Assembly (NCBI RefSeq): GCF_000222485.1
Contig: NC_015914.1
Span: 3,578,001 to 3,642,000 of the forward strand
Length of the DNA stretch: 64,000 bases
Direction of reading: 5' to 3'
Origin: Cyclobacterium marinum DSM 745
GTDB lineage: Bacteria > Bacteroidota > Bacteroidia > Cytophagales > Cyclobacteriaceae
In this document: piece after piece, positions 18,864 through 27,929 of the stretch
Position numbering within the stretch: the first letter of the stretch is position 1
Layout: each line of letters starts with the position of its first letter
The notes under the pieces: generated by a model
Database searches by the model: none
What the model saw: the letters and a program-made list of their open reading frames with translations, nothing else
Told to the model about the DNA's origin: nothing
Made by a program: the position numbers and the translations under genes

Positions 18864-20111
18864 ATGACCGTACGCTTCCAGTCACTAAAAATCATCACAG
18901 AAAAAGAAATCCTACCTGCCGCTGATTACATATTTGATGGAAAAACCATACAACCAGCTAACCCTGATACCATTGCCGAGAATGAAACACTAGTCGATTG
19001 TAAAGGACTATTAGGCTCCAGAGGTTGGACCGACCTTAGGTGTTTATCCGGCGAACCCGGACAGGAATACCGTGAAACTTTAGAGAGCCTCTCAAAAGCC
19101 CTTTGTCAGGGGGGAATGACAGAAGCTGTGCTTTTGCCTAACAGTAATCCTCCCATTCAATCAAAAAGTGAGGTGGCTTACATAAAAAATCACACCCAGT
19201 TTTTGCTCCCAACTTTTCACATTCAAGCAGCTGTTACGAAAAACTTTGAAGGGGAAGAGCTGACGGAAATGTTAGATCTTAACCATTATGGTGTGAAACT
19301 ATTTGGAGAGGGACTGGTTTCCCTAGCCCATTCAGATCGGATGATGAAGGCATTACAATACCTGCAGAAATTTGATGGGGTCTTGTTTGACCAGTCTCAG
19401 GATCCAATGCTTGCCCTATTTGGTCAGATGCATGAAGGAATCCCTTCCACCATGCTTGGTTTAAAAGGTATTCCGGATTTGGCTGAAGCAGTAGCCGTAC
19501 ATAAAAACTTGGAAATATTAAGGTATACAGGTGGAAGGCTGCATTTTCAGGCCGTCAGCACACTTGGGGCATTGGCTCATATTCGCCAAGCTAAAAAAGA
19601 AGGGCTGGCTGTGACAGCCGATATGTCTATCTATCAGTTACTTTTTACAGAGGAAGACTTGTTGGGTTTTGATACCAATCTAAAGGTCATGCCTCCTTTC
19701 AGAGGGAAAAAACAACAAGAAGGATTGATGGAAGCATTGGTGGATGGAACCATTGATGCTTTGGTTTCCAATCATATTCCCCATGAATTAGATGCCAAAA
19801 ACATGGAATTTGATCTTGCTCCTTTTGGTATGGCTGGTTTGCCTACATTTATCCCCGCAGTGGTCACCTTAGCTGAAAAACTAGGCTATCCGCTATTGGT
19901 TGAGAAGCTAACCAATGGACCTCAGACAGTATTGGGAAATAAAGGAGAAATTTGGGACAGCCTTACAGTATTTGATCCAAGTGAGGAATGGTTATTTGAT
20001 GAAAAAAGCAAAGCCTCGTTGGCTAATAACAATCCCTATATCAACCAAACCTTAAAAGGGAAAATAAAATACCTTATTAACAAGGGTAAAATGGAGGGAA
20101 TAAATGAATAG
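18864..20111 (+). CDS. Dihydroorotase-like amidohydrolase lacking metal ligands (probably non-catalytic)
   Basis: The 415-residue protein aligns along its length with class I dihydroorotases, the pyrimidine enzymes that close carbamoyl aspartate to dihydroorotate. Landmarks are GEPGQEYRETL, LPNSNPP, KNFEGEELTEM, AVSTLGALAHIRQAK and APFGMAGLPTF. The metal site is gone. The usual H-x-H before the REPG-like motif is replaced by D57-L-R59, the VHCED-type histidine block reads LFDQSQD, and the TPHHL block reads SIYQL. The TDHAPH block is SNHIPH (H304, H307). It should therefore not hydrolyse dihydroorotate and may act as a structural partner of aspartate carbamoyltransferase, as described for inactive dihydroorotases elsewhere. 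No carbamoyltransferase gene is nearby. The stop overlaps the DUF4199 start. Confidence 0.85.
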   Translation: MTVRFQSLKIITEKEILPAADYIFDGKTIQPANPDTIAENETLVDCKGLLGSRGWTDLRCLSGEPGQEYRETLESLSKALCQGGMTEAVLLPNSNPPIQSKSEVAYIKNHTQFLLPTFHIQAAVTKNFEGEELTEMLDLNHYGVKLFGEGLVSLAHSDRMMKALQYLQKFDGVLFDQSQDPMLALFGQMHEGIPSTMLGLKGIPDLAEAVAVHKNLEILRYTGGRLHFQAVSTLGALAHIRQAKKEGLAVTADMSIYQLLFTEEDLLGFDTNLKVMPPFRGKKQQEGLMEALVDGTIDALVSNHIPHELDAKNMEFDLAPFGMAGLPTFIPAVVTLAEKLGYPLLVEKLTNGPQTVLGNKGEIWDSLTVFDPSEEWLFDEKSKASLANNNPYINQTLKGKIKYLINKGKMEGINE

Positions 20112-20619
20112 GTATTTAAAAGCTGCTTTGCCATTTGGGCTCTATGGTGGGGCCCTTTGCTTCTTAGGCTTCCTGACAATTTATTTATTAGACATAGAAC
20201 CATTGAGTATGAACCTGATATTTGGGTACTTGGTCATACCGATCTTTGTGTTTTTTGGAATCAAAAACTTTCGGGATAATTTTAATGGAGGCAACTTGTA
20301 TTTTGGTCAGGGCATGACTGTTGGTTTTTTTACCTATACTATCATAGCCTGTCTTTCAGCATTGTATATTGTAGGAAGCATACAGTTGGACATGGACTTA
20401 TTCACCACCTTCAAACAAATCAACTTAGAATTGATGAGTGACAATAAAGCTGTTTTAGAGGAGCAGTTGAATGTAGCAGCTTATGAAGAAACCTATGAAA
20501 ATATTTCAGAAATGACTATTTTTGATGTTGCGATCAATGATTTTTTGAGAAAAATATTCCCGGGATTGTTCTTTACCATCATAATTTCCATAATTTTAAA
20601 GAGGAACGTTGAATTTTAA
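20104..20619 (+). CDS. DUF4199 family membrane protein (first of two)
   Basis: The 171-residue protein has three to four hydrophobic helices (GLYGGALCFLGFLTIYLL, NLIFGYLVIPIFVFFGI, VGFFTYTIIACLSALYIV and a C-terminal LFFTIIISIIL). It fits the DUF4199 family, a Bacteroidota inner-membrane family of unknown function. The conserved GIKNFRDNFNGGNLYFGQG segment between helices is typical. The ATG at 20104 overlaps the end of the dihydroorotase-like gene by 8 nt, so the two are probably coupled. A related gene follows after 11 nt. Confidence 0.8.
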   Translation: MNRYLKAALPFGLYGGALCFLGFLTIYLLDIEPLSMNLIFGYLVIPIFVFFGIKNFRDNFNGGNLYFGQGMTVGFFTYTIIACLSALYIVGSIQLDMDLFTTFKQINLELMSDNKAVLEEQLNVAAYEETYENISEMTIFDVAINDFLRKIFPGLFFTIIISIILKRNVEF

Positions 20620-20630
20620 AACCTTTAGTT

Positions 20631-21182
20631 ATGGAACTGCAAGAAAATATATCCCCTTCAAAAGCCGCACTTAATTCCGGTTTGATCATTGGGCTGGTGA
20701 TGGTGACACTCACCTTTATCATTTATTTTATTAACTACACTTTTCTGGTTGCCGCGTGGTATGGTTTTGCCGTCTTTGCCTTGTTTTTTGGGATGGTCAT
20801 CTACTTTGGTATACAATACCGTAAAGACATTGGAGGATTTATGACCTTTGGTACGGCCTTTCAATTTGCCTTTGTGACTTTAATTGTTTCCGGATTGATT
20901 ACCACTTTTGGTAATATTCTATTGTACCAAGTAATTAATCCAGAACTTTCAGAAATTTTAGTAAAAGTCCAACTTGAAAACATGATGGACCTTTTGGATA
21001 ATTTTGGTGCAAGTGACAGTCTTTCAAGTGAGCAAATCAAGGACATGCGTGTGGATATGGAAGATGCATTTACAATCGGAGGACAAGTTTCTAGTTTTGG
21101 TATTTCACTGTTCATTTATGCCATTCTCTCGCTAATCCTTGGTGCAATTATTAAAAAAAGGGACAAATCAACAGATTTTTAA
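20631..21182 (+). CDS. DUF4199 family membrane protein (second of two)
   Basis: This 183-residue protein has the same plan as its neighbour: two N-terminal helices, the GIQYRKDIGGFMTFGTAFQ segment in place of GIKNFRDNFNGG, a helix, a charged loop rich in Asp/Glu and Ser, and a last helix (LFIYAILSLILGAI) before a basic tail. The pair looks like an old tandem duplication, since identity is low but the order of features is the same. It ends 7 nt before the glycosyltransferase start, so the genes from 18864 to about 23096 may be one transcript. Function is unknown. Confidence 0.8.
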   Translation: MELQENISPSKAALNSGLIIGLVMVTLTFIIYFINYTFLVAAWYGFAVFALFFGMVIYFGIQYRKDIGGFMTFGTAFQFAFVTLIVSGLITTFGNILLYQVINPELSEILVKVQLENMMDLLDNFGASDSLSSEQIKDMRVDMEDAFTIGGQVSSFGISLFIYAILSLILGAIIKKRDKSTDF

Positions 21183-21189
21183 TTGACTT

Positions 21190-22152
21190 ATGCCACAAAT
21201 TTCTATCATCATTCCTGTTTTTGACGAAGAAGAATCATTGCCTGAACTTCAGGCATGGATAGATAGGGTGATGGTGGCCAATCAACTCGCCTATGAGGCC
21301 ATCTATATTGATGATGGTTCCAGAGATGGTTCCTGGAAGGTAATTCAACAGCTTTCAGCAAAGAATTGTAATGTAAAGGCTGTAAAGTTTCTACGCAACT
21401 ATGGGAAATCTGCAGCCTTAAATATAGGTTTTTCTAAAGCCCAAGGGGATGTAGTGGTTACCATGGATGCAGACTTGCAAGATAGCCCTGAAGAAGTGCC
21501 TGCCCTCTACAGAATGATTACCGAGCAAGGTTATGATCTGGTAAGTGGGTGGAAAAGAAAACGACACGATCCACTGTCCAAAACCGTTCCTTCAAGGTTA
21601 TTCAATGGTGTGACCAGAGTGATTTCAGGTATTAAACTTCATGATTTTAATTGCGGGTTAAAGGCCTACGCCAATAAGGTGGTTAAAAACATAGAAATAT
21701 ACGGTGAAATGCACAGGTACATTCCTTTGATTGCCAAATGGAATGGGTTTGGAAAAATTGCTGAGAAAGAAGTAGTGCACAGTCCTAGAAAATATGGCAG
21801 TACCAAGTTTGGCTTGGAGCGCTTTATTAATGGTTTTCTTGACCTGATATCAGTTTCTTTTGTCAATAGGTACAAAAAGAAGCCCATGCATTTTTTTGGA
21901 ACCATGGGCTCCCTCTCTTTTATGAGCGGATTTGCCATCACTCTTTGGTTGATTTATGAAAAAATTTCAGGTCTTAGCAAGGGGATAAAAGTTAGAGAAA
22001 TTACCGATCAACCCTTGTTCTTCTTGGCGCTTGTAGCTTTAATTGTTGGGGTACAATTGTTCCTCACCGGCTTTATGGCAGAAATGATGACTTCCAATAA
22101 TGCGCATAAAAGTGATTATACCATTGCCGAAGAAATAAATTCCGAGGAATAA
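21190..22152 (+). CDS. Family 2 glycosyltransferase with C-terminal membrane helices (DPM1/GtrB-like)
   Basis: The 320-residue protein has a GT-A catalytic domain in its first 220 residues: SIIIPVFDEEESL at the start, YIDDGSRDGS, then the DADLQDSPEEVP metal and acceptor motif. Two hydrophobic helices follow near residues 240-262 and 278-300 (LVALIVGVQLFLTGFMAEMM). This is the arrangement of DPM1/GtrB-type enzymes, which move a sugar from a nucleotide donor to polyprenyl phosphate at the inner membrane. The next glycosyltransferase gene overlaps it at TAATG. Sugar and acceptor are not determined by the sequence. Confidence 0.88.
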   Translation: MPQISIIIPVFDEEESLPELQAWIDRVMVANQLAYEAIYIDDGSRDGSWKVIQQLSAKNCNVKAVKFLRNYGKSAALNIGFSKAQGDVVVTMDADLQDSPEEVPALYRMITEQGYDLVSGWKRKRHDPLSKTVPSRLFNGVTRVISGIKLHDFNCGLKAYANKVVKNIEIYGEMHRYIPLIAKWNGFGKIAEKEVVHSPRKYGSTKFGLERFINGFLDLISVSFVNRYKKKPMHFFGTMGSLSFMSGFAITLWLIYEKISGLSKGIKVREITDQPLFFLALVALIVGVQLFLTGFMAEMMTSNNAHKSDYTIAEEINSEE

Positions 22153-23096
22153 TGCGGTTCTCTGTAATCATCCCGGTTTTCAATCGCCCAGATGAACTGC
22201 ACAAACTTCTGGAAAGTTTGTGCCAGCAATCATTGACTGATTTTGAAGTAATCGTGGTGGAAGATGGTTCAGACTTGTCTTCCGAGTCCATTGCCAAATG
22301 TTTTCAAAAGCAACTTTCTATTAATTATTATTACCAGCAAAATACCGGTCAAGGCTTTGCCCGTAACAAGGGCATGGAGTTGGCAAAGGGAGAATATTTC
22401 GTTTTTTTCGATTCGGACTGTATAATTCCAGAAAATTATTTCAGGATCCTGAGTACCAATCTTGATTCCCGTCGTTTAGATGCCCACGGAGGACCTGACG
22501 ATGCTGGAGAGGACTTTTCTGACTGGCAAAAAGCCATGAATTATAGCATGACTTCTTTTTGGACCACCGGAGGCATTCGAGGAAAGATGAAAAACCCGGC
22601 AAAATATCAAGCACGCGGTTACAATATGGGTTTTTCCCGGTTAGTGTATGAAAAGCTTGGAGGCTTTGTTCATCCCAATATGGCAGAAGACATAGAATTC
22701 AGCATTCGCATTAAAAAAGAGGGGTTTAAATTGGAACTGGTGGAGGAAGCTTTTGTTTACCACCACAGAAAAAATGACTTTCCTTCATTTATTCGCCAAA
22801 GTCATCAATTTGGTAGAAACCGTGTATTCATTACCCGCTTTCACAAAGATGCCCTCAAACCGGTTCATCTTCTGCCACTATTATTTTTACTGGGCCTAGT
22901 GTTTCTTCCTATCGCTTTTCTATTTTTGAAGCCATTGGGATGGCTGATGGCAGTCGCTTATTTCCTCTGGACCATGGCGGTATTTATTAGTGCCCAAGGA
23001 GGAGTCAAGTCCAGGTTTTTTGCTGTATTGACCTCCTATGGACAATTGATAGGATATGGCACCGGAGTACTTAGGCAAGCCATTTTTTTCTTATAA
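22152..23096 (+). CDS. Family 2 glycosyltransferase with C-terminal membrane helices
   Basis: The 314-residue protein begins with SVIIPVFNRPDEL, has the VVEDGSDLSS metal-binding region and FFDSDCIIPENYF as the D-x-D block. The AEDIEFSIRIKKEG segment (ED motif) is typical of processive or acceptor-binding GT2 enzymes. Two or three hydrophobic helices follow residue 240 (LLPLLFLLGLVFLPIAFLFL), anchoring it in the inner membrane. It overlaps the previous gene by one base, suggesting that the two act on the same product. It is the last gene before the 54-bp repeat array. The target glycan is unknown; it could feed the polysaccharide locus that begins at 24.7 kb. Confidence 0.87.
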   Translation: MRFSVIIPVFNRPDELHKLLESLCQQSLTDFEVIVVEDGSDLSSESIAKCFQKQLSINYYYQQNTGQGFARNKGMELAKGEYFVFFDSDCIIPENYFRILSTNLDSRRLDAHGGPDDAGEDFSDWQKAMNYSMTSFWTTGGIRGKMKNPAKYQARGYNMGFSRLVYEKLGGFVHPNMAEDIEFSIRIKKEGFKLELVEEAFVYHHRKNDFPSFIRQSHQFGRNRVFITRFHKDALKPVHLLPLLFLLGLVFLPIAFLFLKPLGWLMAVAYFLWTMAVFISAQGGVKSRFFAVLTSYGQLIGYGTGVLRQAIFFL

Positions 23097-23137
23097 AATA
23101 GGTTTTTGGGAAGGTGTTGAATACCAGGGTTTTCCTC

Positions 23138-24245
23138 GGATACTGAGCTTGTCGAAGTGTACCGAAGTGTGAGAATGTGTCCAATCATTCCGGCCACTGA
23201 GCCTATCGAAGTGTACCGGAGTGTGAGAATGTGTCCAATCATTCCGGGCACTGAGCCTATCGAAGTGTACCGAAATGTGAGAATGTGTCCAATCATTCCG
23301 GGCACTGAGCCTGTCGAAGAGTGCCGAATTGTGAGAATGTGTCCAATCCTTCCGGCCACTGAGCCTGTCGAAGTGTACCGAAATGTAAGAATGTGTCCAA
23401 TCTTCCGGCCACTGAGCCTATCGAAGTGTACCGAAGTGTGAGAATGTGTATAATCCTTCCGGCCACTGAGCCTATCGAAGTGTACCGAAATGTGAGAATG
23501 TGTCCAATCATTCCGGGCACTGAGCTTGTCGAAGTGTACCGAAATGTGAGAATGTGTCCAAAGCTTCCGGCCACTGAGCCTGTCGAAGAGTGCCGAAGTG
23601 TGAGAATATGTCCAATCCTTCCGGCCACTGAGCTTGTCGAAGTGTACCGAAGTGTGAGAATGTGTCCAATCCTTCCGGCCACTGAGCTTATCGAAGTGTA
23701 ACGAAGTGTGAGAATGTGTCCAATCCTTCAGGCCACTGAGCTTGTCGAAGTGTACCGAAGTGTGAGAATGTGTCCAATCCTTCCGGCCACTGAGCTTGTC
23801 GAAGTGTACCGAATTGTGAGAATGTATCCAATCCTTCCGGCCACTGAGCCTATCGAAGTGTACCGAAATGTGAGAATGTGTCCAAAGCTTCCGGCCACTG
23901 AGCCTGTCGAAGAGTGCCGAAGTGTGAGAATATGTCCAATCCTTCCGGCCACTGAGCTTGTCGAAGTGTACCGAAGTGTGAGAATGTGTCCAATCCTTCC
24001 GGCCACTGAGCTTATCGAAGTGTAACGAAGTGTGAGAATGTGTCCAATCCTTCAGGCCACTGAGCTTGTCGAAGTGTACCGAAGTGTGAGAATGTGTCCA
24101 ATCCTTCCGGCCACTGAGCTTGTCGAAGTGTACCGAATTGTGAGAATGTATCCAATCCTTCCGGCCACTGAGCCTATCGAAGTGTACCGAAGTTTAAGAA
24201 TGTGTCCAATCAGTCCGGGCACTGAGCTTGTCGAAGTGTACCGGC
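23138..24245. repeat. Tandem array of 21 copies of a 54-bp REP-like unit
   Basis: The block CTGAGC recurs at 23143, 23197, 23251, 23305 and 23359, then 23412 (one 53-nt step), and every 54 nt from there to 24222. That makes 21 units of the form CACTGAGC(C/T)T(G/A)TCGAAGTG, then TACCGAAGTGTGAGAATG, then TGTCCAATCCTTCCGGC. Inside it, roughly 23536-23860 is repeated with almost no change at +324 nt (six units), including rare variants such as GAAGAGTGCC and GTGTAACG, so the array grew recently by block duplication. Because 54 is a multiple of three, frames stay open on both strands (18-residue periods), but no start signal or domain supports a protein. There are no unique spacers, so it is not CRISPR. 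Confidence 0.93.
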
Positions 24246-24600
24246 ATGTTTCGAGTTAACAACCAACCTTCGTCCCTGAGAACCCTTAGGGTAGGGCAAG
24301 AGTGTGGCAGTCTCACCAATGTTGTGATTCCTTTCAGCCGAGAAGGCCCTCGCAAAGTCTCGGATTGAGATGAATTAATACCGAGAGGGACAATCCCCTT
24401 GAATGTAAGGGTTTAGACCAAAATAAAATGCTGAAAAAGCCTGATTATATGGATGAATAGCACTTGCAGGCTAAAGACACTCCAAAATTCACACCAGGTA
24501 AAATCAAGCAAGTTTTACCTTATTAAGTGTTTTACATATGGAATAATGTATTTTGATATATAAATAGTGTAGGTTGAATTTTAAGGTGAAAAAAAGGTAT
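24246..24600. other. Non-coding stretch with several hairpins, possible mobile-element remnant
   Basis: Directly after the array there is no gene-sized open frame, but local inverted repeats are dense: ACCCTTAGGGT, CCGAGA...TCTCGG (about 24340-24365) and GGGACAATCCCC. The sequence composition differs from the flanks and might be the non-coding end of a lost element. No transposase fragment can be named. Confidence 0.35.
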
Positions 24601-24608
24601 TAAACAGT

Positions 24609-24639
24609 TTTTTTACTGGCTTACTTTTAAATATCTTTG
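24609..24639 (+). promoter_or_regulatory. Possible promoter of the polysaccharide export operon
   Basis: TATCTTTG at 24632-24639 matches TAnnTTTG. A T-rich block at 24609-24612 sits 19 bases upstream, the right distance for a -33 element but without its G. It lies 35 nt before the start codon of the Wza-like gene. Confidence 0.45.
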
Positions 24640-24673
24640 TCAAGAATTAAAAAGTTCATTTTATCAATTAAAA

Positions 24674-25492
24674 ATGAAGCCACTCAACAGATTATTTTTT
24701 ACCTTTTTTATTTTAGTTGCTGCCAGTTCTTGTGTTTCCAATAAGAAAATCATCTATATGCAAGATTTGTCTGAAGAAGACATTCCCTTGTTTACAGAAT
24801 CTGAACTTGTGGCCAACAGTACGGCTGATTATTTCTTGCAATACAATGATGTGGTAGACATCAATGTCAGCACCACCTCCCCTGAATTGAATGAAATTTT
24901 TGGAATAGCTTCCGGTGATCAATCCATGAGAATGAATACGCAAGGAGCACAGAATGGAGGTGATATATTTTTTATCAATGGATATACTGTAGATGAAAAT
25001 GGCATGGTGGAGTTACCCTTATTAGGTGAAATTAAACTGTTAGGACTGACCACCAAGCAGGCCCAGACCTTAATAGAATCTGAATTAAAGGAATATGTAA
25101 ATAAGGAGGACTTCTTTGTAAGGGTACGTTTGGGAGGTGTTCGTTTCTCGGCTTTGGGAGAGTTTAATAACAATGGTAATTTCACCATTTTACAAAACCG
25201 AATCAGTATTTTTCAAGCCATCGCCCATGCCGGAGATTTGACTACCACAGCCAAAAGGGATCAGCTGGTATTAATGCGCCAATACCCGGAGGGTACCAAA
25301 ACTTTCCGGATCAATTTAAACGATGAGCGATTGATTGCCTCAGAGTTTTATTTTATTCGTCCCAATGACATGCTTTATGCAGAACCGATGAAAATCCGTG
25401 AATTGGGTACCGGAGTAAATTTTGTCCAAACTTTTCAACTGGCGGTGACCACCCTTTCGGCGGTATTACTTGTATTGAATGCCATCAATTAA
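24674..25492 (+). CDS. wza: Polysaccharide export outer-membrane lipoprotein (Wza/BexD family)
   Basis: The 272-residue protein starts with a lipoprotein signal peptide ending in the lipobox AASSC (Cys about 20), so it is lipid-anchored. The polysaccharide export domain follows: DYFLQYNDVVDINVSTTSPELN is the PES motif region, and a SLBB-like segment with VELPLLGEIKLLGLTTKQAQTLIE and VRVRLGGVRFSALGEFNNNG comes after it. A hydrophobic helix near the C-terminus (LAVTTLSAVLLVLNAI) could be the membrane-spanning end of the pore. Such proteins form the outer-membrane channel for capsule or exopolysaccharide. The Wzc-like gene follows after 7 nt, the usual pairing. It opens the large surface-polysaccharide locus. 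Confidence 0.9.
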   Translation: MKPLNRLFFTFFILVAASSCVSNKKIIYMQDLSEEDIPLFTESELVANSTADYFLQYNDVVDINVSTTSPELNEIFGIASGDQSMRMNTQGAQNGGDIFFINGYTVDENGMVELPLLGEIKLLGLTTKQAQTLIESELKEYVNKEDFFVRVRLGGVRFSALGEFNNNGNFTILQNRISIFQAIAHAGDLTTTAKRDQLVLMRQYPEGTKTFRINLNDERLIASEFYFIRPNDMLYAEPMKIRELGTGVNFVQTFQLAVTTLSAVLLVLNAIN

Positions 25493-25499
25493 TAATTAA

Positions 25500-27929
25500 A
25501 TGAACCAATCTGATCCTAATAGATTACCGGTAATAGGCCAAGAGGAAGCTATCGATATCAAAGATATTGTCTTAAGAATTTTACGAATTTGGCCCTATAT
25601 AGCCTTGTCTGTAATTATTGCTGTAGGTATTGCTTATATGTTAATTAGGTACAGTGTACCTGAATACCAAGTTTCCAGTAAGTTTTTTGTCAAGGAGAAA
25701 GAAAATCCTTTTAGTCTATTTGAATCTGCGGGTTTAAGTATGGGGGGATCAGGGGATATGGAATTGGGCAACCAAATGATTATTTTGAAATCCCGACCCA
25801 TTGCTGCAGCTACCTTGGACCGATTAAATTTTGACGTAGAATATTACAAGCAAGGTAGATTTATTAAATCAGAGATGTACCAAAACACTGATATTTCAGT
25901 GGAAGTGGATTGGGCACATCCACAGTTGGCCAATGGAGATATTTTAATCCAATGGGATAATCAAAGTGAGTTTACCATTACATATTTAGAAGAATCCTAT
26001 TTGCAAATCTTTCCCGATTCGGAAAGTAGGGGGAGGTTAAGCAATCCAAAGTCTCCAACTCAAACTTTTCAATTCAATGAATGGGTAGAATTACCCATGA
26101 ATAAGTTTAAGGTTGGGTTAACTTCAGCAGACACTAACGGAGAAATAATTATTCGGTTTAGAGACCGTCATGGATTGATCAACCACTATACAGGTGGAAG
26201 TCTTCAAGTATCCTCTATAGACAAACAATCTACAATTCTCCAGATTAACATCACAACTAAAACCCCAAATAAAGGCAGGGATTATTTAAATACACTTCAA
26301 GAGGTTTATTTGGAAAATGAGTTGCAGGAAAAAAATGCCATGGCCACCAATACCATTGATTTTATCGATGCCCAATTGATAGTCTTGTCAGATTCCCTAA
26401 TGTTTATAGAGAACAGATTGGAAAATTTTCGCTCCAATAATTCCATTTATGATTTAAGTTCTGAAGGAACTGCTATTTTTACCCAGCTAAAAGCATTGGA
26501 AACTGAATTGGCCAAAGAAAAATTTAAAAGGGAGTATTACCAGCAATTGACCAATTACCTGCAAAGAGAGGATTACAATAGTATTGTAGTTCCTTCCGGT
26601 TTGGGGATTGAGGATCCCATTTTAAATACCCTGATCGCCAACCTATTGGAATTACAAGCAGAAAAATCCATGCATGCGTCCAAATTGACCGATATCTCTC
26701 CACCGCTTAGAGAAGTGAATCGAAAAATAAAGGATTTGAACCTGTCTATTTTGGAGCTATTACAGAATGTGGATAGCAATGCCCAATTGTTAATTGATGA
26801 TCTTCAGGAACGGATTAATAAAATCACCGGTACTTTTAGCAGCTTGCCCCAAACGGAGCAAAACTTATTGCGCATACAGCGAGAGTTTTCCTTAAATGAG
26901 GAATTGTACACTTTCTTGTTAGAAAAACGAGCCGAAGCAGCCATTACTAGGGCTTCCAATACCCCCAGTAATAAAATTATAGAAACAGCCTTAATAAATT
27001 CCAATCCGATTAGTCCTAAGTCCTCATTAATTTATCTTATTGCCATTGTTTTGGGTTTGGCATTTCCAATAGGTATTAGTTTAGGCCGTACTTTCTTTAG
27101 CACCAAGATCAAGGATGGCAAAGAATTGGAAAGAAAGGCCAAGCTTAATGTGATTTCTACCATTAGTCAAAGTGAGGAAGCAGATAATCTAGTGGTCTTA
27201 AAGAAACATCGTTCCGGAGTAACGGAAGCCTTTCGATCGCTTAGGGCCAATTTGAACTTTATATTGCCAAAAAACAAAAGTTCCGTAATATTGATTACCT
27301 CGAGTATTTCAGGAGAAGGCAAAACTTTTTCCAGTATCAATTTGGCTTCTGTCTATGCGCTTAGCAATAAAAAAACCCTTTTGATCGGTTGTGACATGCG
27401 GAAACCCAAAATTTTTGATGATTTTGGCATCAGCAATAAAGAAGGGTTGTCTACTTACTTAAGTGGAAATCAGGAGGATGTAGATAAAGTCATACAAAAA
27501 ACGGCCTATCAAAATCTGGATGTCATAGTTTCCGGCCCTATACCACCCAACCCTGCAGAACTCTTAATTACCCAAAAATTTGAAAGTCTAATTGATCTTA
27601 TGAAAGATCGTTATGATATGGTGGTATTGGATACCCCACCGGTAGGTTTGGTTTCTGAAACCTTGGATTTGATTAGACTGGCGGATATTTCCCTCTTTGT
27701 GGTTCGCTACAATTACAGTGACAAGCAGTTTATTGACCATATCAATAGCCTAAAGCAACAGGAAATCTTAAAGGATGCCTATATTATTTTTAATGGCTTG
27801 GATAAAGAAGCCCAAAAATATGGCTATGGCACAGGTTATGGTTATGGCTATGGTTATGGCTACGGGTATGGTTATTATGATGAGGATAACAGTGAAGGTA
27901 ATTTCTTCAAAAGGTTGTTCAATAGGTAA
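25500..27929 (+). CDS. wzc: Polysaccharide co-polymerase with tyrosine autokinase domain (Wzc family)
   Basis: The 809-residue inner-membrane protein controls chain length and export together with Wza. It has an N-terminal Wzz domain with a transmembrane segment (WPYIALSVIIAVGIAYML, about 31-48), a long coiled-coil periplasmic region and a second transmembrane segment (SSLIYLIAIVLGLAFPIGISL, about 507-527). The cytoplasmic BY-kinase domain has Walker A SGEGKT (604-609, K608), Walker A' around LLIGCDMRKPK and Walker B MVVLDTPP. The C-terminus carries ten tyrosines in about 20 residues of Gly-Tyr repeats (about 773-792) followed by an acidic tail, the cluster expected to be autophosphorylated. 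A cognate phosphatase (Wzb type) is not seen in the window. Confidence 0.93.
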   Translation: MNQSDPNRLPVIGQEEAIDIKDIVLRILRIWPYIALSVIIAVGIAYMLIRYSVPEYQVSSKFFVKEKENPFSLFESAGLSMGGSGDMELGNQMIILKSRPIAAATLDRLNFDVEYYKQGRFIKSEMYQNTDISVEVDWAHPQLANGDILIQWDNQSEFTITYLEESYLQIFPDSESRGRLSNPKSPTQTFQFNEWVELPMNKFKVGLTSADTNGEIIIRFRDRHGLINHYTGGSLQVSSIDKQSTILQINITTKTPNKGRDYLNTLQEVYLENELQEKNAMATNTIDFIDAQLIVLSDSLMFIENRLENFRSNNSIYDLSSEGTAIFTQLKALETELAKEKFKREYYQQLTNYLQREDYNSIVVPSGLGIEDPILNTLIANLLELQAEKSMHASKLTDISPPLREVNRKIKDLNLSILELLQNVDSNAQLLIDDLQERINKITGTFSSLPQTEQNLLRIQREFSLNEELYTFLLEKRAEAAITRASNTPSNKIIETALINSNPISPKSSLIYLIAIVLGLAFPIGISLGRTFFSTKIKDGKELERKAKLNVISTISQSEEADNLVVLKKHRSGVTEAFRSLRANLNFILPKNKSSVILITSSISGEGKTFSSINLASVYALSNKKTLLIGCDMRKPKIFDDFGISNKEGLSTYLSGNQEDVDKVIQKTAYQNLDVIVSGPIPPNPAELLITQKFESLIDLMKDRYDMVVLDTPPVGLVSETLDLIRLADISLFVVRYNYSDKQFIDHINSLKQQEILKDAYIIFNGLDKEAQKYGYGTGYGYGYGYGYGYGYYDEDNSEGNFFKRLFNR

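Noticed and set aside
23138..24245. CRISPR array
   Set aside because: The whole 54-bp unit repeats; there are no unique spacers and no cas genes.
23157..24259. Open frames of 70-130 codons on both strands across the repeat array
   Set aside because: They exist only because the 54-bp unit is a multiple of three and has no stops; there is no start signal, domain or composition typical of a protein, and the frame breaks at the 53-bp unit.
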